Below are positions 8,368-16,014 of a DNA stretch of 18,310 nt, in pieces. The translations under genes and the position numbers were made by a program. The first letter of the stretch is position 1, and every line of letters starts with the position of its first letter. The DNA lies in the NCBI GenBank assembly GCA_023424355.1, contig JAFAEA010000054.1:1-18310 (forward strand). The letters are read 5' to 3'. The notes beneath the pieces were generated by a model. It was not told the origin of the DNA. It saw only the letters and a program-made list of their open reading frames with translations, and searched no databases. Source of the DNA: Chloroflexota bacterium (GTDB lineage Bacteria > Chloroflexota > Chloroflexia > Thermomicrobiales > UBA6265).

Positions 8368-9306
8368 GTGTCGAACGCAGAGAAAACTACATCCACGTCT
8401 TCGAAACAAAAGCCGCGTAAGGGTGGGCTTGGTCGGGGCCTGGGTTCGTTGATCCCCACCTCACCTGTGCAACGATCTGGCGAGGCCCAACCAACTGCAT
8501 CACCGGAGAACTCACTCCAGCAGGTAGCTATCGAAAACATTCAGCCAAACCCCTGGCAGCCGCGATTGCACATGGAACCCGAGCAGCTCCAGGAGCTCGC
8601 CTCCAGCATCGGGACACATGGATTGATGCAGCCACTTGTCGTTTCGGCATCGGATGGCGAGGGCAAGTTCACCCTCATCGCCGGCGAGCGCCGCTGGCGA
8701 GCATCGCAGATCGCCGGTCTCAATGAAGTTCCGGTTGTGGTGATGAGTGCCACCCCGCAGGAAATGCTTGAGTTGGCGATTGTGGAGAATGTGGTTCGCG
8801 CCGATCTCTCTCCATTGGAAGAAGCCCACGCCTATCGCAAGCTCATTGAGGATTTCAGTCTCACCCAGGGCGAAGTCGCTGAGCGCGTTGGCAAAAGTCG
8901 GGTGGCCATCACGAACACGTTGAGATTGCTCAACTCACCGGAACAGGTGCAGCAGGCGATTGTGGATGGCGATATCACCGAAGGCCACGCCCGAGCCCTG
9001 CTTGGCCTCGGCTCCATCACGGATCAGCTTTCGCTGCTGGATGAGATTCTGCGCAAGAGCCTCAATGTGCGGCAGACGGAGAATCTGGTACGCAACTGGG
9101 CGAAATCTCCGGCCCAGAAAGAACTTGACCGCCCGACCATTGATGCGGATCTGATCCGAATCGAGAGCCGACTTCGCAGCGCACTTGGCACTCGAGTGGC
9201 GCTGAAACGCGCAAACAACGGCGGTGGAAAGATCGAGATCGAGTATGCATCAGAGGAGCAGCTCCAGGCGATCTACGATCGACTGGTCGAAGAAGATCTC
9301 TGGTAA
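8368..9306 (+). CDS. parB: ParB/Spo0J chromosome-partition protein
   Basis: CTP-binding DNA clamp that loads at parS sites and acts with ParA and SMC in chromosome segregation. Seen: the N-terminal basic GLGRGLGSLIP box that contacts ParA, a NPWQPR segment, the CTP-binding motif GERRWRA (106-112), ENVVRADLSPLEEA, a helix-turn-helix around VAERVGKSRVAITNTLRLL, and a C-terminal dimerisation region. I chose the GTG at 8368 (312 residues) because AGGAG at 8357-8361 sits six bases upstream; the ATG at 8320 lacks a ribosome-binding site and adds unrelated residues. Usually parA lies immediately upstream, but here the upstream gene is a divergent protease. I saw no perfect parS (see rejected items). 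Confidence 0.95.
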   Translation: MSNAEKTTSTSSKQKPRKGGLGRGLGSLIPTSPVQRSGEAQPTASPENSLQQVAIENIQPNPWQPRLHMEPEQLQELASSIGTHGLMQPLVVSASDGEGKFTLIAGERRWRASQIAGLNEVPVVVMSATPQEMLELAIVENVVRADLSPLEEAHAYRKLIEDFSLTQGEVAERVGKSRVAITNTLRLLNSPEQVQQAIVDGDITEGHARALLGLGSITDQLSLLDEILRKSLNVRQTENLVRNWAKSPAQKELDRPTIDADLIRIESRLRSALGTRVALKRANNGGGKIEIEYASEEQLQAIYDRLVEEDLW

Positions 9307-9310
9307 GCGG

Positions 9311-9586
9311 CTAGAGCAAGCGCACGGTCCAGTTACGGCTGCGAATGGCATCGTCGGTAACTGGCTCGCTCACGGCGATCACTTCCCACCCCTGCTCTGC
9401 CAGCTCGTTGCCGAGAGTTTCCTGCACAAGCTGATCGATGAGCCACTTGGGGTCGGAATCGACTAGTGACTCCGGGATTTGCTCATCTCGCACAACCGTG
9501 GAATCTTCGCCGGTATGCAGCATCACCGTAAACCAACCTGATTGGCCATCGTTCCCGATGATTCCCGAGACTGTGGCGAATCGCAT
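9311..9586 (-). CDS. small protein of unknown function, 91 aa
   Basis: I do not recognise this family. The ATG at 9586 is preceded by GAGGGGAG at five bases, an excellent ribosome-binding site, which makes translation likely; the frame is open further upstream to 9892 but that part is antisense to prfB. The protein is soluble, acidic, without cysteine or signal peptide, starting MRFATVSGIIGNDG and ending in a basic NWTVRLL. Its stop is four bases from the parB stop (convergent), and its start is 83 bases from the divergent prfB start, so the two share a control region. It could be a small stress or housekeeping protein; no function is supported. Confidence 0.65.
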   Translation of the reverse strand: MRFATVSGIIGNDGQSGWFTVMLHTGEDSTVVRDEQIPESLVDSDPKWLIDQLVQETLGNELAEQGWEVIAVSEPVTDDAIRSRNWTVRLL

Positions 9587-9620
9587 TGGCACTCCCCTCG
9601 TATACTTATGAACGTTGAGT

Positions 9621-9640
9621 AGACCGCAATGGAGCGGTTT
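9621..9640 (+). promoter_or_regulatory. small stem-loop with T-rich tail in the prfB leader
   Basis: A 7-bp stem (9621-9627 with 9634-9640, one G-U pair) followed by CTTTGTTCTC, ending about 15 bases before the prfB ribosome-binding site (AAAGGAG, 9653-9659). It has the form of a weak terminator or attenuator. A TATACT at 9601-9606 upstream could be a -10 element, but I find no good -35 for it. Confidence 0.3.
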
Positions 9641-9669
9641 CTTTGTTCTCTCAAAGGAGATTGTGCACC

Positions 9670-10786
9670 ATGGCAACACGTGACGACCTCTCCAGGAGCC
9701 TGACCGAGCTGCAAACGCGCCTCGAGTCGCTCCGGGGGCGTCTTTGACATCGCCAACGATGAACGCGAAATAGCCGATCTGGAAATGCGCAGCGCGCAAC
9801 CAGGCTATTGGGATGACCCAGATATGGCGCAAAATGAAATGCGCCGTATGGGCGAACTCAAATCCCGGGTCGATGGCTTCAACGAGACCCACTCAGCAGT
9901 TTCAGACTATCTGGAGATGCTGGAACTCGCATCCGAAGAGCCTGAAATTCTCGAGGAGATCGAGCCAGAGCGCGACGCGCTGCTGGAAAAAGTGAACCAG
10001 CTTGAACTGGAATCGGCGCTTGATGGTCCGCATGATCGCTCCGATGCGATCCTGGTGATCCACTCCGGCGAAGGCGGAGTGGATGCGCAGGACTGGGCCA
10101 GCATGCTCAGCCGCATGTACCTGCGCTGGGCCGGAAATCGCGGACTGAAAGCTGAACTACTGGATTCAACCGATGGTGAAGAAGCCGGCATCAAGAACGC
10201 CACCATCGAGTTCCAAGGCTCGAATGCCTATGGATTTCTCAAGGGCGAAGGCGGCAGCCATCGGCTGGTGCGGCTCTCGCCATTCGATTCCAACCATCGC
10301 CGGCATACGGCGTTCGCGTTGGTTGAAGTACTGCCACAGATCGAGAGCGACAACGAGATCGATCTCAAGCCGGACGATGTACGAGTCGATACCTATCGCG
10401 CTTCCGGTGCTGGTGGGCAGCACGTGAACAAGACCAGCTCGGCGATTCGGTTGACCCACTTGCCGACCGGCATCGTGGTGACGTGTCAGAACGAGCGCAG
10501 CCAGCTTCAGAATCGGGAAAGTGCGTTCAAGATTCTGCGTTCACGCTTGCTGGAAAAACAGATGCGCGAAGAAGCAGAAGCACGTAACGAACTCAAGGGC
10601 GATGCAATCGCAGCTGGATTCGGCAGTCGAATTCGGAGCTATGTACTGCATCCTTATACACAGGTGACTGATCACCGAACGGAAACATCGGTTGGCGATG
10701 CCCAGGGTGTGCTTAACGGCAATCTCGATCCATTCGTGAACGCCTGGCTGGAACATCTGGTATCTCCTGGCGATGCGGAGGCCTAA
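9670..10786 (+). CDS. prfB: peptide chain release factor 2, with programmed +1 frameshift
   Basis: Release factor that reads UGA and UAA and triggers peptidyl-tRNA hydrolysis. Translation starts at the ATG at 9670 (AAAGGAG about 10 bases upstream), reads 25 codons to CTT, meets an in-frame TGA at 9745-9747 and shifts +1 to continue with GAC at 9746. The joined product is 371 residues, normal for RF2. The codon-recognition tripeptide SPF is at 203-205 and the catalytic GGQ at 248-250, almost the E. coli positions. An ATG-only call would begin at 9785 and lose the N-terminus. The stop TAA touches the ATG of the next gene, so the two are translationally coupled. RF2 level is probably autoregulated through the frameshift, as in most bacteria. 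Confidence 0.96.
9733..9748 (+). promoter_or_regulatory. RF2 programmed +1 frameshift site
   Basis: CGGGGGCGTCTTTGAC. It carries the slippery CTT, the in-frame TGA and the following C, plus a Shine-Dalgarno-like GGGGG three bases before CTT. This matches the E. coli prfB site in order and spacing. Low RF2 slows termination at TGA and favours the shift, which makes more RF2. Confidence 0.95.
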
Positions 10787-11305
10787 ATGTATTGGACAGA
10801 ACGACATATCTTTGCTTGCACCGGTAATCACTGCAATCAGAAGGGTGCGGCCAAGGTCATCAATCGATTGCGCTTTGAGCTCATGCGCAAGAAACTCAAT
10901 ACCCGCGTGATGATGAACACTTGCGGCACCATTGACCTGTGCGATATTGGTCCGAATATCGTTGTGTATCCGGATAATATTGTGCTGGCGAATGTTGAAG
11001 AGAACGATGTGCCAGACATCGTGAAATTCCTCAGTGGCGGCGAAGTTCCAGAGCGATTGCTGCTCGGTGCCTCGACTCCGGCGGAGGAAAATCGACGAGC
11101 GTTTTACGCTGCGTTGCAGCAGGCGGGAAACAAGGCATCGCTGGAAGAGGCGGATGCCTTTGCTGGGAACCAGAATCTGGATCACACCTGGATCGAGGAA
11201 CAGCTTCGCCGCGGTTTCATGAGTAAAAAGCCGCAGGAAGATACCGGTGAAGATGTCTATGCCATGACAAGCAAGGCGCTACACCGATATCGACTTGGCA
11301 ACTAA
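10787..11305 (+). CDS. thioredoxin-like [2Fe-2S] ferredoxin domain protein
   Basis: 172 residues. The first 90 resemble the thioredoxin-fold [2Fe-2S] ferredoxin domain (NuoE C-terminal domain and Aquifex-type ferredoxin relatives): HIFACTGNHC with Cys11 and Cys16 (CX4C), then NTCGTIDLCDIGPN with Cys46 and Cys52, running into the typical VVYPDNIV and a strand-helix NDVPDIVKFLSGG. Known members usually have CX3C in the second pair; here it is CX5C, an odd spacing. Residues 95-172 form a charged extension that I do not recognise. It begins directly after the prfB stop (TAAATG), so it is coupled to RF2. Likely a soluble electron carrier or cluster protein; its partner is unknown. Confidence 0.75.
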   Translation: MYWTERHIFACTGNHCNQKGAAKVINRLRFELMRKKLNTRVMMNTCGTIDLCDIGPNIVVYPDNIVLANVEENDVPDIVKFLSGGEVPERLLLGASTPAEENRRAFYAALQQAGNKASLEEADAFAGNQNLDHTWIEEQLRRGFMSKKPQEDTGEDVYAMTSKALHRYRLGN

Positions 11306-11329
11306 ACTACCTAGGTTGATACACACGCA

Positions 11330-11351
11330 CGGTAATCGATGACGATTGCCG
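11330..11351. other. inverted repeat before the PAP2 gene
   Basis: A 9-bp stem with one G-T mismatch (11330-11338 with 11343-11351, four-base loop), 16 bases before the PAP2 gene's ATG. There is no T-run after it on the plus strand, so it is not a normal terminator of the preceding ferredoxin gene. It may be an operator or a leader hairpin. Confidence 0.3.
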
Positions 11352-11367
11352 CCACGAAGGCGTATGC

Positions 11368-12378
11368 ATGAGTACCGAACCAGATGAATCTACATTAGGG
11401 GTACCCGAACCCGGCGATGACCGCACAGAAGCGCAAAAAATCCTGGGGATATCGCTGACCACAGAACGAATTGTGCGAATTCTGATCGCAGTCGGTCTGG
11501 TGGTGGTGTCCCTGTTCACCGACCGTCAGTTCCTCATATGGGGCCTTATCGCGTCGCTTGTGGTCGTATTTGTGCCACGGGGCAAGGCGCGCTACTTCGT
11601 GGCGGGAATCGTCCCCTATGCCACCGCATGGTTCGTGTTCTCGTTCCTGCGATCATTTGCCGATGAAACGATCTTCGCCAAAACGCTGAATACGCAGGTG
11701 GTGGATTTCGAACGCTGGCTTTTCAATGGCGAGATTCCCACCATTCGGCTGCAGGCACAGTTCTACACTGTGGGTGAAATCGCCCCGTGGGACTACTACT
11801 TCACGTTTGTTCACTGGAGCTATTTCATAGTGCCGCACGCACTGGCACTGTGGATCTGGTGGCGAAGCAAGCGCGATTTCCAGCACTATCTCGCTGCGAT
11901 GACGATGACCCTCTTCCTGGGGCTCGTGATCTACACCCTCATTCCATCGAATCCGCCCTGGATGGCGCCAGAGGTGATTGATAGCCCGGGCGCGCCAGTT
12001 GTGCAGCGCATTATGGAACCCATCGCCATGGAACTCGGCGGCGGTTTGTATCAGGCTGGCTACAAGATTGTTGGTGAAAGTAACCCGATTGCTGCCATGC
12101 CAAGCATGCACTTCGGTGTTACCTTCCTGCTTGTTTGGGCAGCTCGTGGCCGCGGATGGAAGTGGGAAATCCTGGCGTGGGTGTATGCACTCAGTATGGG
12201 TGCCGCACTGGTATACATGGGCGAGCACTACGTGATCGATATCATCGTCGGCGGTATGGTCACCACCTTCAGCTGGTACGCCACCAAGCGCTGGTTTGGA
12301 GAGGACCCCGATGAGGTGCAATCCACACCAGTCGCTGAAACAAAAACACCCGTTGCACCAGCAGGTGCAACGGGCTAA
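11368..12378 (+). CDS. PAP2_3-type membrane phosphatase / inositol-phosphotransferase-like protein
   Basis: Integral membrane protein of 336 residues with about six or seven hydrophobic helices, after an acidic 30-residue N-terminus. The active-site motifs of the PAP2 superfamily (PAP2_3, Aur1-like branch) are visible: AAMPSMHFG (242-250) with the conserved Ser and His, and GEHYVID (285-291) with the catalytic His and the following Asp. The IPSNPPWMAP segment (192-201) matches the family's N-terminal motif. Known relatives remove or transfer phosphate on lipids at the membrane, for instance phosphatidic acid, undecaprenyl diphosphate or phosphoinositol; which applies here cannot be said. The last codons encode a Pro/Ala/Thr-rich tail whose DNA doubles as the terminator of the opposing gene. 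Confidence 0.82.
   Translation: MSTEPDESTLGVPEPGDDRTEAQKILGISLTTERIVRILIAVGLVVVSLFTDRQFLIWGLIASLVVVFVPRGKARYFVAGIVPYATAWFVFSFLRSFADETIFAKTLNTQVVDFERWLFNGEIPTIRLQAQFYTVGEIAPWDYYFTFVHWSYFIVPHALALWIWWRSKRDFQHYLAAMTMTLFLGLVIYTLIPSNPPWMAPEVIDSPGAPVVQRIMEPIAMELGGGLYQAGYKIVGESNPIAAMPSMHFGVTFLLVWAARGRGWKWEILAWVYALSMGAALVYMGEHYVIDIIVGGMVTTFSWYATKRWFGEDPDEVQSTPVAETKTPVAPAGATG
12342..12374 (-). terminator. terminator of the 12395-13768 gene pair, inside the PAP2 coding end
   Basis: A perfect 11-bp GC-rich hairpin (12349-12359 with 12364-12374, loop of four) followed on the minus strand by TGTTTTTGTTT. It starts about 20 bases past the TAG of the minus-strand gene ending at 12395. On the plus strand there is no T-run, so it works for the minus strand although it lies within the last codons of the PAP2 gene. 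Confidence 0.85.
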
Positions 12379-12394
12379 TCCCCAAAATCTGGGA

Positions 12395-13162
12395 CTAATT
12401 CGATGCCATGAGCCACTGATGGAATTCGGGGTTGAGTTTTTCGTAGAGAGATTCAAACCCTGGTACATCCAACGTTTCTCGTAGCCTCAGGGCCTCGGCG
12501 ATATCTGATTTCAGCACATCGGGATAACCATCCCCGCGATCAAACCAGGCTTCCAGCACGCGGCTCCAGCAGCAACTGAAACGCTGGATAACGCCCTGCA
12601 TCTGCTGCTCCGGCATGGTTTCCACTGCGTGCGGTGGCCAATCGCCCACCCGGGCAGGCGGCCACATTTCGGGATCAAATCCCGGGAAATCTCCAAAACC
12701 GATCAATGCATTATCTGCCACTGAAAGAACCACGGTACGCGGAGGAGAGTACAAGCCGCGCTGACCAAGATCGTCCACCGCCAGAATCGCCATAGGAATC
12801 GCCAGCGAGCGATCGTATGCGCGTGCAGGCACAGGGAATCGCGGCAAGCTTCCGGGATGATGCGGAGGATTCTGTTCGGCATGCTGGGCAGCAAGATGCA
12901 TGAGATCCTCAATTACACCGGTGCGGTCGATACCCGTCCCTTGCAGCGAATCATCTTTCGCCACTTCCATAAATGGCACCTTCATCGATTCCCCGGTTGC
13001 TCGCCGAATCTCGAGCACTTCCTGCACATCGCCAGATTCGGTGGTTCGCATGGTTTGGGAAACTGTTTGCCACGCACCATCGGGGCCGAAATTGGCGTAG
13101 ATCCACGCCGCCTGTTCGACATCGGAATCGATATACACCACCGGATGCTGCTGATCGGTCAT
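12395..13162 (-). CDS. protein of unknown function, 255 aa
   Basis: I do not recognise it. It is soluble-looking, without signal peptide or membrane helix, and begins MTDQQHPVVYIDSDVEQAA. It has a proline-rich middle (NPPHHPGSLPRFPVPARAY, near residues 98-116), then a hydrophobic beta-like stretch (RTVVLSVADNALIGFGDFPG) and a helical C-terminus with a Cys-Cys-Trp (FSCCWSRVLEAWFDRG). The ATG directly follows the TAG of the membrane-anchored gene upstream, and GGAG lies nine bases before it, so the two are coupled and probably work together. An intrinsic terminator follows, inside the PAP2 gene. Confidence 0.75.
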   Translation of the reverse strand: MTDQQHPVVYIDSDVEQAAWIYANFGPDGAWQTVSQTMRTTESGDVQEVLEIRRATGESMKVPFMEVAKDDSLQGTGIDRTGVIEDLMHLAAQHAEQNPPHHPGSLPRFPVPARAYDRSLAIPMAILAVDDLGQRGLYSPPRTVVLSVADNALIGFGDFPGFDPEMWPPARVGDWPPHAVETMPEQQMQGVIQRFSCCWSRVLEAWFDRGDGYPDVLKSDIAEALRLRETLDVPGFESLYEKLNPEFHQWLMASN

Positions 13163-13768
13163 CTATTTGTTCTCCGAAATGTCTGACTGCTGACGGGCAC
13201 GGTTCTGAACTCCGGTTTCGAACGCAAAATCCAGATCGCGGGCGAACGCATCTTCGGCAGGGATGCCATTGCGATTGCGGATTGGTCTGGCTATGCGCAC
13301 ATATCCCGCATCCGGCGAATACTCCACTTGCAGCCAATCGGTCTCTTGCGGACCAATGCTGCTGATGGTGTCAGCTGTCCACGTTTCCAGCCAGGCACGC
13401 AAATCATCGGATTCGGTGACGATTTCGATTTCCTCTGCCGGATCACTCTTCTTGGGATTCGGGCGTGAATACACAAAGTTCCACCCCTCACCTCCCGCGG
13501 CATCGATGATTTCCGATTGCCACAACGTAACCGTGCCGGCAGCGGCATTGGCCATCCGGCCTTGGGCGATGGTGCCCTTCCACTTGCCCTTCACCTCTGC
13601 CTCATCCACATCGGCCTCGCCTTCGATCATCGCAGCCAGCGGAGTCAGCATTCGCTCGACATCTGCCTTGGCGCGGCGAGTGAAGTAAACGGCCAGATAG
13701 CCTGTGCCGATAAGGGCAATGAGGATCACCAAACACATGGCAAGCCCGGTTGCTACATAAGGATTCAC
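13163..13768 (-). CDS. membrane-anchored protein of unknown function, 201 aa
   Basis: One N-terminal membrane helix (about residues 5-28, ATGLAMCLVILIALIGTGYL and on) followed by a basic RRAK stop-transfer and a hydrophilic domain of about 170 residues, probably cytoplasmic by the positive-inside rule. The domain contains AEVKGKWKGTIAQGRM and several Trp and acidic residues but no motif I know. It starts with GTG at 13768, with GGGAG about 10 bases upstream; the in-frame ATG 10 codons later would cut into the helix. Its stop abuts the start of the next gene (TAGATG), so it forms a two-gene unit with the 255-residue protein. Confidence 0.72.
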   Translation of the reverse strand: MNPYVATGLAMCLVILIALIGTGYLAVYFTRRAKADVERMLTPLAAMIEGEADVDEAEVKGKWKGTIAQGRMANAAAGTVTLWQSEIIDAAGGEGWNFVYSRPNPKKSDPAEEIEIVTESDDLRAWLETWTADTISSIGPQETDWLQVEYSPDAGYVRIARPIRNRNGIPAEDAFARDLDFAFETGVQNRARQQSDISENK

Positions 13769-13949
13769 GCGGGGTTATCTCCCTGGAAGTACATAAACGG
13801 ATGGAGCGCATACGCTACCGGCGGCAATTGTACGGCAGATTGAGGCGCGAAGTGACAAATGGAGGCATTCATGCTCGGTGGATCAGCACAATTCTCCGCG
13901 ATCACATCCCCAAAATTCCGCAGCCGAATCCTGAGGATCGTGCTACCAT

Positions 13950-13978
13950 TTTGGACGGTGCGGGCGTCCAAATATATG
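13950..13978 (+). promoter_or_regulatory. candidate gcvPB promoter with overlapping inverted repeat
   Basis: TTGGAC (13951-13956) and TATATG (13973-13978) are 16 bases apart and could be -35 and -10 elements, placing transcription start near 13985, about 40 bases before gcvPB. An 8-bp inverted repeat (13950-13957 with 13965-13972) fills the spacer, which would suit a repressor. I searched 13769-14022 for glycine-riboswitch core sequences and saw none. Confidence 0.35.
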
Positions 13979-14022
13979 GTCGCAATTGCGCATCTCACTC
14001 GCATTTCAAGGGAGACAGATAC

Positions 14023-15477
14023 ATGGCCGTAGAGCCGTTGATTTATGAACTCAGCAAACCGGGACGTCGAGGCGTTCGGTTCCCGCAATCTGAAGCACCT
14101 GCGGCGGAGCTCCCCTCCGAAATGCAGCGCGATTCGCTGGATTGGCCGGAAGTCAGCGAAATTGATGTGATCCGCCACTTCACCCGCCTGAGCCAGAAGA
14201 ACCATGCGATCGATATCGCCATGTATCCGCTTGGTTCCTGCACCATGAAGTACAACCCGAAGATCAATGAAGCTGTGGCTCGCATGCCAGGCTTTGCGAA
14301 TTTGCATCCGTATCAGCCGGCGGACACCGTTCAGGGTGCGCTGGAGCTGATGTACGAATTGCAGGACATGCTGGCGGAAATTGCCGGTTTCCACGCCGTT
14401 ACCCTGCAGCCTGCTGCCGGTGCCCATGGCGAACTCACTGGCTGCCTCATCATCGATGCCTGGCACAAGGAGCGCGGTGATACCGCCCGTACCAAGATGC
14501 TGATTCCGGATTCCGCCCACGGAACCAACCCGGCAACTGCTCGCATGGCCGGTTTCGACATCGTGAGTGTGCCGTCCGATGACCGCGGCAACGTGGATAT
14601 CGAACACTTCAAGACCCTGCTTGGCCCGGATATCGCTGGTCTCATGATCACCAACCCGAACACCCTCGGTCTGTGGGACGAGCACATTCAGGAACTGATC
14701 AAGCTGGTGCACGAGTGCGGTGGTCTGGTGTACAACGACGGCGCCAACTTCAATGCCATTCTCGGCATCGCCAAGCCTGGCGAGCTGGGTGTGGATATCA
14801 TGCACTACAACCTGCACAAAACCTTCAGCACACCACACGGCGGTGGTGGCCCGGGCTCTGGCCCGGTCGGTGTCCGCAAGGGCCTCGAGGATTACCTGCC
14901 GGCTCCACGAGTCGATAAGGATGGCGACGCCTACATTTGGGCAGATCCGCCGAAGTCCATTGGCCGATTGCACAGCTTCAATGGCAACTTCGGTATGTTC
15001 GTGCGTGCCTACACCTACATCCGCATGCACGGTGCCGAAGGCCTGCGCATGATCAGCGAAGATGCAGTGTTGGCCGCCAACTACCTGATGGCGCGGCTGC
15101 AGGACCGATTCGACGTGCACTACCCGCGAACCTGCATGCACGAGTTCGTGGTGAATGGCACTCGCCAGAAGAAGCAGGGCGTGAAGACACTGGATATCGC
15201 CAAGCGTTTGCTTGATTTCGGCATCCACCCGCCAACAACCTACTTCCCCCTGATTGTGCCGGAAGCGCTCATGATTGAGCCGACCGAGACCGAGAGCATC
15301 GAAAGCCTCGATTTCTTCGCGGATGCCATGCTGCAGATCGCGGACGAGGCCGAGCACAATCCGGAGATGGTCACCAGCGCTCCTCATACCACCGAGTACA
15401 AGCGACTCGATGAAGTGGGCGCCAACCGAAATCCGAACCAGCGATGGCTGCCGGAGCACGCGAACGCGGCTGACTAG
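14023..15477 (+). CDS. gcvPB: glycine dehydrogenase (decarboxylating) subunit 2, P-protein beta
   Basis: PLP-dependent half of the split P-protein of the glycine cleavage system, which decarboxylates glycine and passes the aminomethyl group to GcvH lipoamide. Seen: the N-terminal PLIYELSKPGRRG, PLGSCTMKYNPK, the GAHGELTG segment, DSAHGTNPATA, TNPNTLGLWD, and the PLP lysine K266 in NLHKTFSTPHGGGG. Length (484 residues) is normal for GcvPB. I chose the ATG at 14023, with AAGGGAG (14008-14014) eight bases upstream; the frame is open back to 13750 but that part has no family similarity. gcvPA, gcvT and gcvH are not adjacent, unlike the common arrangement. A strong hairpin terminator follows. Confidence 0.96.
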   Translation: MAVEPLIYELSKPGRRGVRFPQSEAPAAELPSEMQRDSLDWPEVSEIDVIRHFTRLSQKNHAIDIAMYPLGSCTMKYNPKINEAVARMPGFANLHPYQPADTVQGALELMYELQDMLAEIAGFHAVTLQPAAGAHGELTGCLIIDAWHKERGDTARTKMLIPDSAHGTNPATARMAGFDIVSVPSDDRGNVDIEHFKTLLGPDIAGLMITNPNTLGLWDEHIQELIKLVHECGGLVYNDGANFNAILGIAKPGELGVDIMHYNLHKTFSTPHGGGGPGSGPVGVRKGLEDYLPAPRVDKDGDAYIWADPPKSIGRLHSFNGNFGMFVRAYTYIRMHGAEGLRMISEDAVLAANYLMARLQDRFDVHYPRTCMHEFVVNGTRQKKQGVKTLDIAKRLLDFGIHPPTTYFPLIVPEALMIEPTETESIESLDFFADAMLQIADEAEHNPEMVTSAPHTTEYKRLDEVGANRNPNQRWLPEHANAAD

Positions 15478-15501
15478 TTTCGGAATCAATCAGAACCAAC
15501 G

Positions 15502-15537
15502 AAACACCCCAGGTCAGAAGAACGACCTGGGGTGTTT
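15502..15537. terminator. bidirectional terminator between gcvPB and the surface operon
   Basis: A perfect 14-bp inverted repeat (15502-15515 with 15524-15537, eight-base loop). On the plus strand it ends in TGTTTTCG, serving gcvPB; on the minus strand it ends in GTGTTTCG, serving the surface operon whose last stop is at 15592. Confidence 0.9.
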
Positions 15538-15591
15538 TCGAACCATGAGAACGGCAGATCCGGGGGGATACCGACCGAGCTCACGAGCTGC

Positions 15592-16014
15592 CTAGGCTCG
15601 TCGGCGCGTGCAGAGGAGTCCTCCTAGCATAAGGAAGCTGGCTGCAGCCACGAGCGTAAGCACAAGGGTTGGGTTGCCAGAATCGGCTGGCTGGGTGCCG
15701 GTATCTGGCAGCGCCGAAACGGCGGGACTGGTAGACGATGAACCGGCTGTGCTTGTTGCAGTAGCTGTTGTGGTCGCCGTCTCCGTGGCGGTTGAAGTCG
15801 ATGGTGCGGTCGGCGTTTCCGTGGAGGTAGCCGTTGACGTAGCGGTGGATGTCGCAGTCGGTGTCTCGGTTGGGGTGGCATTGTCTCCAGTCCCTATCAC
15901 CTGCAAACCAACCGACTCCGTATCCGAATCCAACTCCTGAGCTCCGACCGGGCCTATGGTTGAACAGAATGTCAGTAGCAAGACGGCAGTGCACACCGCC
16001 CCTTTCAATTTCAT
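15592..16014 (-). CDS. LPxTG-anchored surface protein with Thr/Ser/Ala stalk, 140 aa
   Basis: Short sortase substrate. Residues 1-25 are a signal peptide ending GPVGA-QE. Residues 28-44 carry the motif DSDTESVGLQVIG, shared with the secreted protein at 17295-17939. Residues 47-100 are a low-complexity Thr/Ser/Ala/Pro stalk made of repeats such as TATST and ETPTA. LPDTG at 102-106 is followed by a hydrophobic helix (about 116-134) and a basic tail TRRRA, the complete cell-wall sorting signal. A sortase would cut between Thr and Gly and link it to the wall. Its ATG overlaps the stop of the DUF916-like gene by one base (TAATG), so it is translationally coupled to it. No sortase gene is in the window. 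Confidence 0.88.
   Translation of the reverse strand: MKLKGAVCTAVLLLTFCSTIGPVGAQELDSDTESVGLQVIGTGDNATPTETPTATSTATSTATSTETPTAPSTSTATETATTTATATSTAGSSSTSPAVSALPDTGTQPADSGNPTLVLTLVAAASFLMLGGLLCTRRRA

Noticed and set aside
9587..9892. Upstream extension of the 91-residue minus-strand protein
   Set aside because: That part is antisense to prfB; the ATG at 9586 has an excellent GAGGGGAG ribosome-binding site.
13769..14022. Glycine riboswitch before gcvPB
   Set aside because: No glycine-aptamer core sequences are visible; only an 8-bp dyad and a candidate promoter.
13765..15489. Long 574-codon minus-strand open frame opposite gcvPB
   Set aside because: gcvPB is unmistakable on the plus strand; the antisense frame has no recognisable motif and no ribosome-binding site, and is a codon-bias shadow.
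15640..15880. Repetitive DNA resembling a tandem-repeat or CRISPR-like array
   Set aside because: The repetition is codon-level (Thr, Ala, Ser, Pro) within the stalk of the LPxTG protein, without regular repeat and spacer units.
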